From Comamonas sp. (lineage in GTDB: Bacteria > Pseudomonadota > Gammaproteobacteria > Burkholderiales > Burkholderiaceae_C), in NCBI GenBank assembly GCA_018384835.1, contig JAHAYB010000003.1, positions 1-5,243 of the forward strand: 5,243 bases of DNA, read 5' to 3'. Of this stretch, positions 1-5,243 are shown piece after piece. Within the stretch, counting starts at the first letter, position 1. Each line of letters begins with the position of its first letter. Made by a program: the position numbers and the translations under genes. The notes beneath the pieces were generated by a model. That model saw only the letters and a program-made list of their open reading frames with translations. It had not been told where the DNA came from and did no database searches.

Positions 1-254
1 TCGTGCTGGGCAATGCCCTGGCTGGCCAGCTCGGCCTGGCGGGCGGTGGCCTGGGCTTGTAACTCCTGGGCAGCACGCCTGCGCTGGGGCAGGAAGTAGA
101 ACTTTTCGGCCAGCCAGTACAGGCCGGTGGTGGCGGTGGCTAGGAACATGAGCAGGGCGAAATTGCCTTCAACCATGCCCGCATACCACGCGCCGATATA
201 GCCCACAAAGGCAGCCAACACCACAGCGGTGATGGCAGGCATAGCGTTGTGCAT
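1..254 (-). CDS. lepB: Signal peptidase I, N-terminal part (runs off the window)
   Basis: Type I signal peptidase is the inner-membrane serine/lysine protease that cuts signal peptides from exported proteins. Only the first 84 codons are present; the catalytic Ser and Lys regions lie beyond position 1. Two hydrophobic stretches are visible, at about residues 6-25 and 32-48, followed by a basic segment with RRR at 58-60 and an Ala/Gln-rich linker. The stretch FALLMFLATATTGLYW, then KFYFLPQRRR, resembles from memory the start of E. coli LepB (FALILVIATLVTG... then FFFAPKRR). The protein would thus carry about 28 extra N-terminal residues with an added membrane segment, which I believe is usual in betaproteobacteria. 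The start at 254 is favoured by a GAGGAG ribosome site inside the last lepA codons; Met5 and Met27 are less likely alternatives. It follows lepA by 7 bp, so the two are almost certainly cotranscribed. Identity rests on this similarity plus the classic lepA-lepB order. Confidence 0.9.
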   Translation of the reverse strand, partial: MHNAMPAITAVVLAAFVGYIGAWYAGMVEGNFALLMFLATATTGLYWLAEKFYFLPQRRRAAQELQAQATARQAELASQGIAQH

Positions 255-261
255 GGGCGGT

Positions 262-2070
262 TTACTCCTCAACTTGCAGGATGGCCAGGAAGGCTTCTTG
301 CGGCACTTCAACCGAGCCAATCTGCTTCATACGTTTTTTACCGGCTTTTTGTTTTTCCAGCAGCTTTTTCTTGCGGGTGATGTCGCCGCCATAGCATTTA
401 GCCAGTACGTTTTTGCGCAGCGCCTTCACGGTTTCGCGGGCAATGATGTTGGCACCAATGGCTGCTTGAATGGCCACATCAAACATCTGGCGGCTGATGA
501 TTTCGCGCATCTTGGCGGCCACGGCGCGGCCTCGGTAGGTGGCTTGGCTGCGGTGTACGATGATGGATAGGGCATCGACTTTCTCACCGTTGAGCAAAAT
601 ATCCACCTTCACCACGTCAGAGGCGCGGTATTCTAAAAACTCGTAGTCCATCGAGGCATAGCCCCGGCTGACGGATTTGAGTTTGTCAAAAAAATCCAGC
701 ACGATTTCGCCCAGCGGCAGCTCGTAGGTCAGCATCACCTGGCGGCCGTGGTACTGCATATTGACCTGGATGCCGCGCTTTTGATTGCACAGCGTCATCA
801 CTGGGCCAACATAGTCCTGGGGCATCATCAGGCTGACTTTGACGATGGGTTCTTGCACCTCTTGCAGACGGCTAGGCTCGGGCATTTTGGCCGGGCTTTC
901 GATGTCCATGACTTCGCCATCGGCCTTGACCACGCGGTACACCACGCTGGGGGCGGTGGTGATGAGGTCCATATCAAACTCGCGCTCCAGGCGCTCTTGC
1001 ACAATCTCCATGTGCAGCAGCCCCAAAAAGCCGCAGCGAAAGCCAAAGCCCAGGGCTTGCGAGACTTCTGGTTCAAACTGCAAGGCGGCATCGTTGAGTT
1101 GCAGCTTTTCCAGCGCATCACGCAGTTGCTCGTATTCGCTCGATTCGCTGGGGTACAGACCCGCAAACACCTGGGGCTTGACCTCTTTGAAGCCGGGCAG
1201 CGGTTGACTGGCCGGGCCTGCGTTGTTGGGCAGTTTTTTCTCTAAGGTGATGGTATCGCCCACCTTGGCGGCCTTTAGCTCTTTGATGCCGCAAATCACA
1301 AAGCCCACTTCGCCGGCGTGCAGGGCATCGCGGGGCAGGTTGGCGGGGGTGAACACGCCTAGCTGGTTGGCATCGTAGGCCGCGCCGGTGGCCATCATTT
1401 TGATGCGCTCACCTTTTTTAAGCCTGCCATCGACCACGCGCACCAGCATCACCACGCCTACATAGCTATCAAACCAGCTATCAATAATCATGGCGCGTAG
1501 CGGCCCCTCTGGCTCGCCCTCTGGTGGGGGCACTTTGGCCACAATGGCTTCCAGAATGTCGTCAATGCCCATACCGGTTTTGGCAGAACAGGGGATGGCA
1601 TCGGATGCGTCAATGCCAATCACGTCTTCAATTTCTTCTTTGGCGTTGTCGGGGTCGGCCTGGGGCAAGTCCATTTTGTTGAGCACGGCCATCACTTCCA
1701 CGTCCAAATCCAGCGCGGTGTAGCAGTTGGCGACGGTTTGTGCTTCCACGCCCTGGCTGGCATCCACTACCAGCAAAGCCCCTTCACAGGCCGAGAGTGA
1801 GCGGCTGACCTCGTAGGAAAAGTCCACGTGGCCGGGGGTATCAATCAGGTTGAGGTTGTAGGTCTGGCCGTCTTTGGCCTTGTATTGCAGGGCGGCGGTT
1901 TGCGCCTTGATGGTGATGCCGCGTTCTTTTTCAATGTCCATGGAGTCCAGCACGCGCGACTCCATCTGGCGCTCGGACAAGCCTTCACAGCGCTGAATCA
2001 GTTGGTCGGCCAGCGACGATTTGCCGTGGTCAATATGCGCAATGATGGAAAAATTTCGGATATGTTTCAT
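262..2070 (-). CDS. lepA: Elongation factor 4 (translational GTPase LepA)
   Basis: LepA/EF4 is a ribosome-associated GTPase of the EF-G-like group; roles in back-translocation, in initiation and in ribosome assembly have been proposed for the family. At 602 residues it has the usual length. The GTPase motifs are all present: G1 AHIDHGKS at 11-18, G2 GITI at 51-54, G3 DTPGH at 77-81 including the catalytic His81, G4 NKMD at 131-134 and G5 SAK at 162-164. Domain II follows from about 190 to 280, then EF-G-like domains III and V, and the LepA-specific C-terminal domain with conserved [10 protein letters not shown] (493-502) and the basic [19 protein letters not shown] segment (552-570). The residue after the G1 Ser is Ser19, where Thr is the residue I remember. 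The start is fixed: an in-frame TGA directly abuts the ATG upstream. No strong Shine-Dalgarno is visible, only GGT-rich sequence very close to the start. lepB follows 7 bp downstream, and two terminator-like hairpins precede the gene. Confidence 0.98.
   Translation of the reverse strand: MKHIRNFSIIAHIDHGKSSLADQLIQRCEGLSERQMESRVLDSMDIEKERGITIKAQTAALQYKAKDGQTYNLNLIDTPGHVDFSYEVSRSLSACEGALLVVDASQGVEAQTVANCYTALDLDVEVMAVLNKMDLPQADPDNAKEEIEDVIGIDASDAIPCSAKTGMGIDDILEAIVAKVPPPEGEPEGPLRAMIIDSWFDSYVGVVMLVRVVDGRLKKGERIKMMATGAAYDANQLGVFTPANLPRDALHAGEVGFVICGIKELKAAKVGDTITLEKKLPNNAGPASQPLPGFKEVKPQVFAGLYPSESSEYEQLRDALEKLQLNDAALQFEPEVSQALGFGFRCGFLGLLHMEIVQERLEREFDMDLITTAPSVVYRVVKADGEVMDIESPAKMPEPSRLQEVQEPIVKVSLMMPQDYVGPVMTLCNQKRGIQVNMQYHGRQVMLTYELPLGEIVLDFFDKLKSVSRGYASMDYEFLEYRASDVVKVDILLNGEKVDALSIIVHRSQATYRGRAVAAKMREIISRQMFDVAIQAAIGANIIARETVKALRKNVLAKCYGGDITRKKKLLEKQKAGKKRMKQIGSVEVPQEAFLAILQVEE
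265..270 (-). promoter_or_regulatory. Ribosome binding site of lepB, inside the end of lepA
   Basis: GAGGAG on the minus strand forms the last two Glu codons of lepA and lies 10 nt before the lepB ATG at 254. It supports that start over the later in-frame Met codons. Its position inside lepA means ribosomes finishing lepA pass over it, which fits translational coupling of the pair. Confidence 0.65.
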
Positions 2071-2091
2071 TCACCAGTTACCAAAAAGGTC

Positions 2092-2115
2092 AAAAAAAGC
2101 GCGGCGGTGGGCCGC
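2092..2115 (-). terminator. Second terminator-like hairpin before lepA
   Basis: Read on the minus strand, GCGGC (2115-2111), a 5-nt CCACC loop and GCCGC (2105-2101) form a short all-GC stem. After a GC dinucleotide comes a run of seven U (2098-2092). This is a compact Rho-independent terminator shape, but the stem is only 5 bp and is offset 2 nt from the U run. It lies 21 bp upstream of the lepA start, so it would also stop any lepA transcript begun further upstream unless it is bypassed. Confidence 0.5.
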
Positions 2116-2171
2116 AAAAAAGGGTGCGCCCAGGGGAGGTAGCGCACCCTTTGGAGTCACCATTTTTGCGG
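2112..2171 (-). repeat. Inverted repeat enclosing the mucD terminator
   Basis: On the minus strand CCGCAAAAA (2171-2163) is perfectly complementary to TTTTTGCGG (2120-2112). The 9-bp pairing encloses the main terminator hairpin. It would occupy that hairpin's U run and most of the 5' arm (GCGGC, 2115-2111) of the next hairpin, so it cannot form together with the second hairpin. It may simply be the A-tract/U-tract flank of a two-way terminator, or it may be a regulatory alternative fold. Confidence 0.5.
2116..2152 (-). terminator. Rho-independent terminator after mucD
   Basis: On the minus strand the arms at 2152-2142 (AAAGGGTGCGC) and 2129-2119 (GCGCACCCTTT) pair perfectly over 11 bp around a 12-nt loop. 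The outer three pairs are A-U, so the GC-rich core is 8 bp. The 3' arm runs into six U in total (2121-2116). Placed about 75 bp after the mucD stop, this is a convincing intrinsic terminator for mucD. The plus strand has only three T after the stem, so termination in that direction would be weaker. The loop contains ACCUCC, an anti-Shine-Dalgarno-like string. Confidence 0.75.
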
Positions 2172-2198
2172 TGGGGAGCAGCTTGGGCAAAACAGCGC

Positions 2199-2226
2199 AT
2201 TTTACCCATGCCAATGGTTTTGGCAG
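2199..2226 (-). promoter_or_regulatory. Candidate sigma-70 promoter for lepA-lepB
   Basis: On the minus strand, CTGCCA (2226-2221) and TAAAAT (2204-2199) are separated by 16 bp. They match TTGACA at 4 of 6 and TATAAT at 5 of 6 positions. Transcription would begin just after mucD and run through both hairpins before reaching lepA. A weaker alternative is TTGCCC (2190-2185) with AAAAAT (2167-2162) at 17 bp. The assignment rests on consensus matching only, and lepA could instead depend on read-through from mucD. Confidence 0.3.
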
Positions 2227-2228
2227 CT

Positions 2229-3758
2229 TTATGGCCGAATCAGCACATATTGCGCCCAATCGCCCCGGCGCACCAGGGCGTTGATGGGCTTGCCCTTGGG
2301 CGCTTGAGCCAGGGCAGCGTCAAAGCTGCTGCTATCGGTAACTTCACGGTTGGCAATGGCCAAAATCACGTCCCCTTCGCGCAGGCCAGCGCGGGCGGCT
2401 GGGCCTTGTGCGCTGGTGATGCGCACACCGCCACCCACGCCCAGGCTTTTTTGCTCTTGCGCCGTCAGGTTGGCAATGCCCAGACCCAAAATATTGGCCT
2501 GCTCGCTGCTAGCGGGTTCTTCTTTAGCGGGGGCGCTGTTGGTTTCGCTGGGCACTTCGGCCACGGTCAGCGGCAGCACAATTTCCTTACCCCGGCGAAA
2601 TACCGTCACCTGCGCCTTGCTGCCTGGCGCGGTGCTGCCCACTAGGCGGGGCAGGTCAGAGACTTTGTCAATCACCGTGCCGTTGAAGGCGGTAATCACA
2701 TCCCCGGCCTGAATGCCTGCCTTGGCAGCGGGCGAATCTGGCTCCACCGCTGAAATCAAGGCCCCGCTGGGCTTGCCCAGGCCGATGGATTCGGCCACAT
2801 CCTTGGCCACAGGGCCAATCTGCACACCAATGCGCCCGCGTGAGACCTTGCCGGTGGCGCGTAGCTGGTCGCTAATGCGGATGGCCTCATCCATGGGAAT
2901 GGCAAAGCTAATGCCCATAAAGCCGCCTGAACGTGAATAAATCTGGCTGTTAATACCCACCACCTGGCCGCGCATATTGATAAGCGGTCCGCCCGAGTTG
3001 CCGGGGTTGATAGCCACATCGGTTTGGATAAAGGGCAGATAGTCGCCGGTATCGCGCTGCTTGGCGCTGACGATGCCCGCCGTGACCGTGTTTTCCAGCC
3101 CAAAGGGCGAGCCAATCGCCATCACCCATTCACCGACCTTGAGCTGGTTGACATCGCCAATATGCACGGCGGGCAGGTTTTTGGCATCAATTTGCACTAC
3201 GGCAACATCGGTGCGCTTGTCTGAGCCGACGATACGCGCCTTGAACTCGCGCTTGTCGGCCAGGGTGACGATGACTTCGCTGGCACCATCGACCACATGG
3301 GCGTTGGTCATGATGTAGCCGTCGCTGCTCAGGATAAAGCCCGAGCCTACGCCGCTGGGGCGGCTTTCGCCCTCGGCATCACCGCCATCGGGCTGGCCGC
3401 GCCTAGGGGTTTGGGGCAGGTTGGGCACAGGCAGGCCAAAGCGGCGGAAGAACTCCAGCATCTCCTCATCCATGCCAGAGCCAGTGCCGTGGCCGCGCCG
3501 CACCTTCTCAGACACGCGGATGTTGACCACCGAAGGCCCTACGGCATCGACCAGCGGGCTGAAATCAGGCAGCCCCGCCACCAGCAGCGGCGCGGTGTTT
3601 TGTGTTTGCGCCTGTGCCTGCCAGCCGGGAAGCTGGGCATGGGGGCTGGCGAACTGGCCGCCCAAAGTGGCCGCAGCGGCCAAAACAGCCGCCGCTACCG
3701 TGCTGCGGCGCAAAGTGTTGCCCAGGGGGCGGGGGGTAAAAGCGTGCCAGAGGCGCAT
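2229..3758 (-). CDS. mucD: Periplasmic Do-family serine protease/chaperone (MucD/DegP-like)
   Basis: HtrA-family proteases degrade or hold misfolded envelope proteins in the periplasm. The 509-residue product begins with a signal peptide: arginines at 10, 17 and 18, a hydrophobic Ala/Val/Leu core at about 21-33, and a likely cleavage after Ala41 (SPHA). The trypsin-like domain spans about 66-290. Its triad is His154 in TNAHVV, Asp184 in RTDVAVVQID and Ser255 in GNSGGPL. A variable, glycine- and charge-rich loop at about 112-136 fits the regulatory LA-type loop region. PDZ1 lies at about 305-400 (RIGVQIG start) and PDZ2 at about 421-505, joined by an Ala/Glu/Ser linker at 403-420. An AAAGGA ribosome site 8 nt upstream supports the start, and no other Met occurs before residue 96. 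lepA downstream is the usual partner. Upstream, cysN replaces the rseA-rseB genes found in many relatives. Two PDZ domains and the lepA linkage favour MucD/DegP over the single-PDZ DegS; DegQ remains possible as a name. Confidence 0.95.
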   Translation of the reverse strand: MRLWHAFTPRPLGNTLRRSTVAAAVLAAAATLGGQFASPHAQLPGWQAQAQTQNTAPLLVAGLPDFSPLVDAVGPSVVNIRVSEKVRRGHGTGSGMDEEMLEFFRRFGLPVPNLPQTPRRGQPDGGDAEGESRPSGVGSGFILSSDGYIMTNAHVVDGASEVIVTLADKREFKARIVGSDKRTDVAVVQIDAKNLPAVHIGDVNQLKVGEWVMAIGSPFGLENTVTAGIVSAKQRDTGDYLPFIQTDVAINPGNSGGPLINMRGQVVGINSQIYSRSGGFMGISFAIPMDEAIRISDQLRATGKVSRGRIGVQIGPVAKDVAESIGLGKPSGALISAVEPDSPAAKAGIQAGDVITAFNGTVIDKVSDLPRLVGSTAPGSKAQVTVFRRGKEIVLPLTVAEVPSETNSAPAKEEPASSEQANILGLGIANLTAQEQKSLGVGGGVRITSAQGPAARAGLREGDVILAIANREVTDSSSFDAALAQAPKGKPINALVRRGDWAQYVLIRP

Positions 3759-3766
3759 GGTGCAAT

Positions 3767-3772
3767 TCCTTT
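3767..3772 (-). promoter_or_regulatory. Ribosome binding site of mucD
   Basis: AAAGGA on the minus strand lies 8 nt before the ATG at 3758. The spacing is near ideal and supports the long signal-peptide form of the protein. Confidence 0.7.
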
Positions 3773-3791
3773 CTTTTGTATGAACACGTGC

Positions 3792-3819
3792 TAAGAAACG
3801 CCTGCGCCTGGATGGTTCC
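3792..3819 (-). promoter_or_regulatory. Candidate sigma-E (RpoE)-like promoter for mucD
   Basis: On the minus strand GGAACCA (3819-3813) is followed, after a 16-bp spacer, by TCTTA (3796-3792). The E. coli RpoE consensus is roughly GGAACTT, 15-17 bp, then TCTGA or TCAAA. The -35-like block begins directly after the cysN stop and the predicted mRNA leader would be about 25-30 nt. Known control of degP/mucD-type genes by envelope-stress sigma factors makes the match attractive, but the -10 is imperfect and the call is an inference. Confidence 0.35.
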
Positions 3820-3820
3820 C

Positions 3821-5137
3821 CTAGCCCTCTAGCCGCACCATCCCCGCAGCTACTGTCTGGTGGCTCACCGGGTCAATCAGGATAAAAGCGCCGGTGCTGC
3901 GCTCGTCGTCATAGGCATCCAGTGCCAGTGCATCGCGGGTGCGGAGGTGGACGCGGCCAATGTCGTTGCTGGATAGGGGGTCATTCCAGGGCACGCTGGC
4001 CAGTTCCTGCACATCGCGGCGGGTGTGGACGGCGGTGACACGCGCCTGGGTGGTGCGTGCGCCTTGTTTCAGCCAGTACCAACGCGCTGGTTGCAGCGCC
4101 TGGCGGTCTAGCCAGCACAGGTCAGCGGCAAAATCGCGGGCCACGGTAGGCGGTGCAGCCACGCTAGAGAGCAGGTCGCCGCGTGAGGCATCCACCTCGC
4201 GGTCTAGCACCACCACAATGCTGTCACCGGGCAGGGCGTGGTCTAGGGTTTCATCGCCTCGGTGCAGGGCGCGGATATGGGCGGTTTCGCCGCTGGGCAG
4301 CACTTGCACGGCATCGCCTACCTGCCAAGTGCCGCCTTGCAACTGCCCGGCGTAACCGCGAAACGCCTGGGTGCTGCTGCCTTCGTGGCGAATCACCCAT
4401 TGCACGAAGAAGCGGGCGGCATTGCGCGGCTGGAGCGGCTCCAGCGGCAGGTTTTCCAGCAGGGGCAGCAGCGCCTGGCCGCTGTACCAGGGCATTTGGC
4501 CGCTGGGGTGGACGACGTTGTCGCCGGTCAGCGCGGACAGGGGCACGCAAGTCAGCGGCGGCAGGTGCAGGCGCTGCGCCAGTTCGGCGCAACTGGCCTG
4601 GATGCGCTCAAACACCTCTTGGCTCCACTGCACTTGGTCCATTTTGTTAATGGCCACAATGATGTGACGCAGCCCCAGCAGCCCGGCCAGGGTGGCGTGG
4701 CGCTTGGTTTGCGGCAGCAACTGGCCTTGGGCGGCGCGGGCGGCATCAATCAGGATGATGGCGACATCGGCGGTGGATGCACCGGTGGCCATATTGCGCG
4801 TGTATTGCTCATGGCCGGGCGCGTCGGCAATGATGAATTTACGCGCTGGCGTGGCGAAGTAGCGGTAAGCCACGTCGATGGTGATGCCCTGCTCACGCTC
4901 GGCTTCCAGGCCGTCGGTGAGGAGGGCTAAATCCACGCTGTCCTGCGGCGCACGCGAGTAGCGCGAACCGGCAATGGCCTGCAATTGGTCGGCATAGACC
5001 CCTTTGCTGTCCGGCAGCAGACGGCCTATGAGGGTGGATTTGCCGTCATCGACGGAGCCTGCGGTGACTAGGCGTAGTACGCCTTGGTTGTGGTCATGGT
5101 GGTGTTCGGTCGGCCAGCCTTCGGTGATTGCGTTCAT
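3821..5137 (-). CDS. cysN: Sulfate adenylyltransferase subunit 1 (ATP sulfurylase GTPase subunit)
   Basis: CysN couples GTP hydrolysis to the CysD-catalysed formation of adenosine 5'-phosphosulfate from ATP and sulfate, the first step of assimilatory sulfate activation in the cytoplasm. The 438-residue product has the EF-1alpha/EF-Tu-type GTPase motifs: G1 GSVDDGKS at 27-34, G2 GITI at 84-87, G3 DAPGH at 105-109, G4 NKMD at 164-167 and a G5-like SAL at 201-203. The GSVDDGKSTLIGRLL form of G1 and the DAPGHEQYTRNMATGAS stretch (105-121) are typical of CysN rather than of translation factors. Beta-barrel domains follow from about 240, ending with the family-like GAFILIDP (416-423). There is no fused APS kinase (CysC) domain. 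The N-terminus carries a His-rich HHHDH at 12-16. AAGGA lies 7 nt before the ATG. The partner cysD would be expected just upstream but is not seen in the 106 bp available. mucD begins 62 bp downstream with no obvious terminator between. Confidence 0.96.
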   Translation of the reverse strand: MNAITEGWPTEHHHDHNQGVLRLVTAGSVDDGKSTLIGRLLPDSKGVYADQLQAIAGSRYSRAPQDSVDLALLTDGLEAEREQGITIDVAYRYFATPARKFIIADAPGHEQYTRNMATGASTADVAIILIDAARAAQGQLLPQTKRHATLAGLLGLRHIIVAINKMDQVQWSQEVFERIQASCAELAQRLHLPPLTCVPLSALTGDNVVHPSGQMPWYSGQALLPLLENLPLEPLQPRNAARFFVQWVIRHEGSSTQAFRGYAGQLQGGTWQVGDAVQVLPSGETAHIRALHRGDETLDHALPGDSIVVVLDREVDASRGDLLSSVAAPPTVARDFAADLCWLDRQALQPARWYWLKQGARTTQARVTAVHTRRDVQELASVPWNDPLSSNDIGRVHLRTRDALALDAYDDERSTGAFILIDPVSHQTVAAGMVRLEG

Positions 5138-5144
5138 GGCGATG

Positions 5145-5149
5145 TCCTT
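5145..5149 (-). promoter_or_regulatory. Ribosome binding site of cysN
   Basis: AAGGA on the minus strand is separated by 7 nt from the ATG at 5137. It gives good support for that start, which leaves a 26-residue N-terminal extension before the G1 loop, within the normal range for CysN. Confidence 0.65.
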
Positions 5150-5152
5150 GTT

Positions 5153-5184
5153 TTAAGAATTTCGGAATCTCAACGTTTCAGAAT
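5153..5184 (-). repeat. Repeated TTCNGAA-like heptamers upstream of cysN
   Basis: On the minus strand the 9-mers ATTCTGAAA (5184-5176) and ATTCCGAAA (5168-5160) differ at one base. The second overlaps by one base a third, looser copy, ATTCTTAAA (5160-5152). The first two contain the palindrome TTCNGAA, 16 bp apart. They sit between 16 and 47 bp before the cysN start. They could be an operator, a small repeat expansion or chance in an AT-richer spacer; no known site is recognised. Confidence 0.4.
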
Positions 5185-5243
5185 TTGTTGGGGTAGTGGT
5201 TGGCGGCTGGGGCTTTGAGGCCGTTAGCCGGGTCTCGCCCCGG

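Larger units (their letters stand above)
5138..5243. other. Upstream edge region with no recognised gene
   Basis: This is the end of the window before cysN. On the minus strand two frames enter open from the edge: one closes at TGA 5180-5178 after 21 codons, the other at TAA 5155-5153 after 29 codons. Neither ends in the EGYF-like tail that I remember as typical of CysD, so I do not call either as a gene end, although an upstream gene such as cysD could finish here or just outside. A hairpin of CCGGG (5228-5232) and CCCGG (5239-5243) with a 6-nt loop lies at the very edge, without a following T run. No convincing sigma-70 promoter was found. Confidence 0.5.

Noticed and set aside
748..1245. 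Plus-strand open frame of 165 codons inside lepA
   Set aside because: Fully antisense to well-conserved LepA sequence; its His/Leu/Gln-rich translation reflects the opposite codons and shows no family signal.
2071..2259. A 62-codon minus-strand frame with a TTG start overlapping the mucD end
   Set aside because: It uses a rare start, has no ribosome site, crosses both terminator hairpins and resembles no known protein. Only its 30-codon ATG sub-frame is kept, as a low-interest idea.
2124..2645. Plus-strand open frame of 173 codons starting in the mucD-lepA spacer
   Set aside because: A purine-rich AGGGGAGG precedes part of it, but that string is the terminator loop and the rest is antisense to the PDZ2 end of mucD. 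The product has no recognisable domain.
3785..3790. CACGTG palindrome before mucD as an operator
   Set aside because: A single 6-bp palindrome is expected by chance and no bacterial regulator with this site is indicated by the context.
4262..4930. A 222-codon plus-strand open frame inside cysN
   Set aside because: It lies wholly antisense to a gene with complete CysN GTPase motifs, and its translation has no recognisable domain. GC-rich codon use commonly leaves such antisense frames open.
5228..5243. CCGGG/CCCGG hairpin as a terminator of an upstream gene
   Set aside because: The stem is only 5 bp, no T run follows on the minus strand, and it is cut by the window edge, so it cannot be assigned.

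Overview
The window looks like chromosome from a GC-rich betaproteobacterium, most likely Burkholderiales and plausibly Comamonadaceae. That placement rests on remembered protein and gene-order resemblance (mucD-lepA-lepB), not on a search. Every real gene lies on the minus strand, so transcription runs from high to low coordinates. The long plus-strand open frames are antisense shadows of these genes.

Layout in transcription order: (i) 5138-5243 is a gene-poor edge upstream of cysN with a short GC hairpin, repeated TTCNGAA-like heptamers and the cysN ribosome binding site. (ii) cysN, 3821-5137, is the GTPase subunit of ATP sulfurylase. (iii) A 62-bp gap follows, with a candidate sigma-E-like promoter and a good ribosome binding site. 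(iv) mucD/degP-like, 2229-3758, is a periplasmic Do-family serine protease/chaperone with two PDZ domains. (v) A 158-bp gap holds two consecutive terminator-like hairpins and a competing long-range pairing. (vi) lepA, 262-2070, is elongation factor 4. (vii) lepB, 1-254, is the N-terminal part of signal peptidase I; it starts 7 bp after the lepA stop and runs off the window.

Functionally, mucD, lepA and lepB form the familiar envelope and translation quality group: the protease deals with misfolded periplasmic proteins, LepA acts on ribosomes, and LepB releases exported proteins from their signal peptides. cysN belongs to sulfate assimilation and is not the usual neighbour. In many betaproteobacteria rpoE-rseA-rseB precede mucD, so the cysN-mucD junction suggests a local rearrangement, or less likely an assembly join.

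I found no mobile element, CRISPR array, tRNA, rRNA or clearly new multi-gene system. The most interesting non-coding signal is the mucD-lepA spacer. There, strong terminator-like structures sit just upstream of lepA, and an upstream segment can pair with the U-tract of one and an arm of the other, an arrangement that could act as an attenuator.
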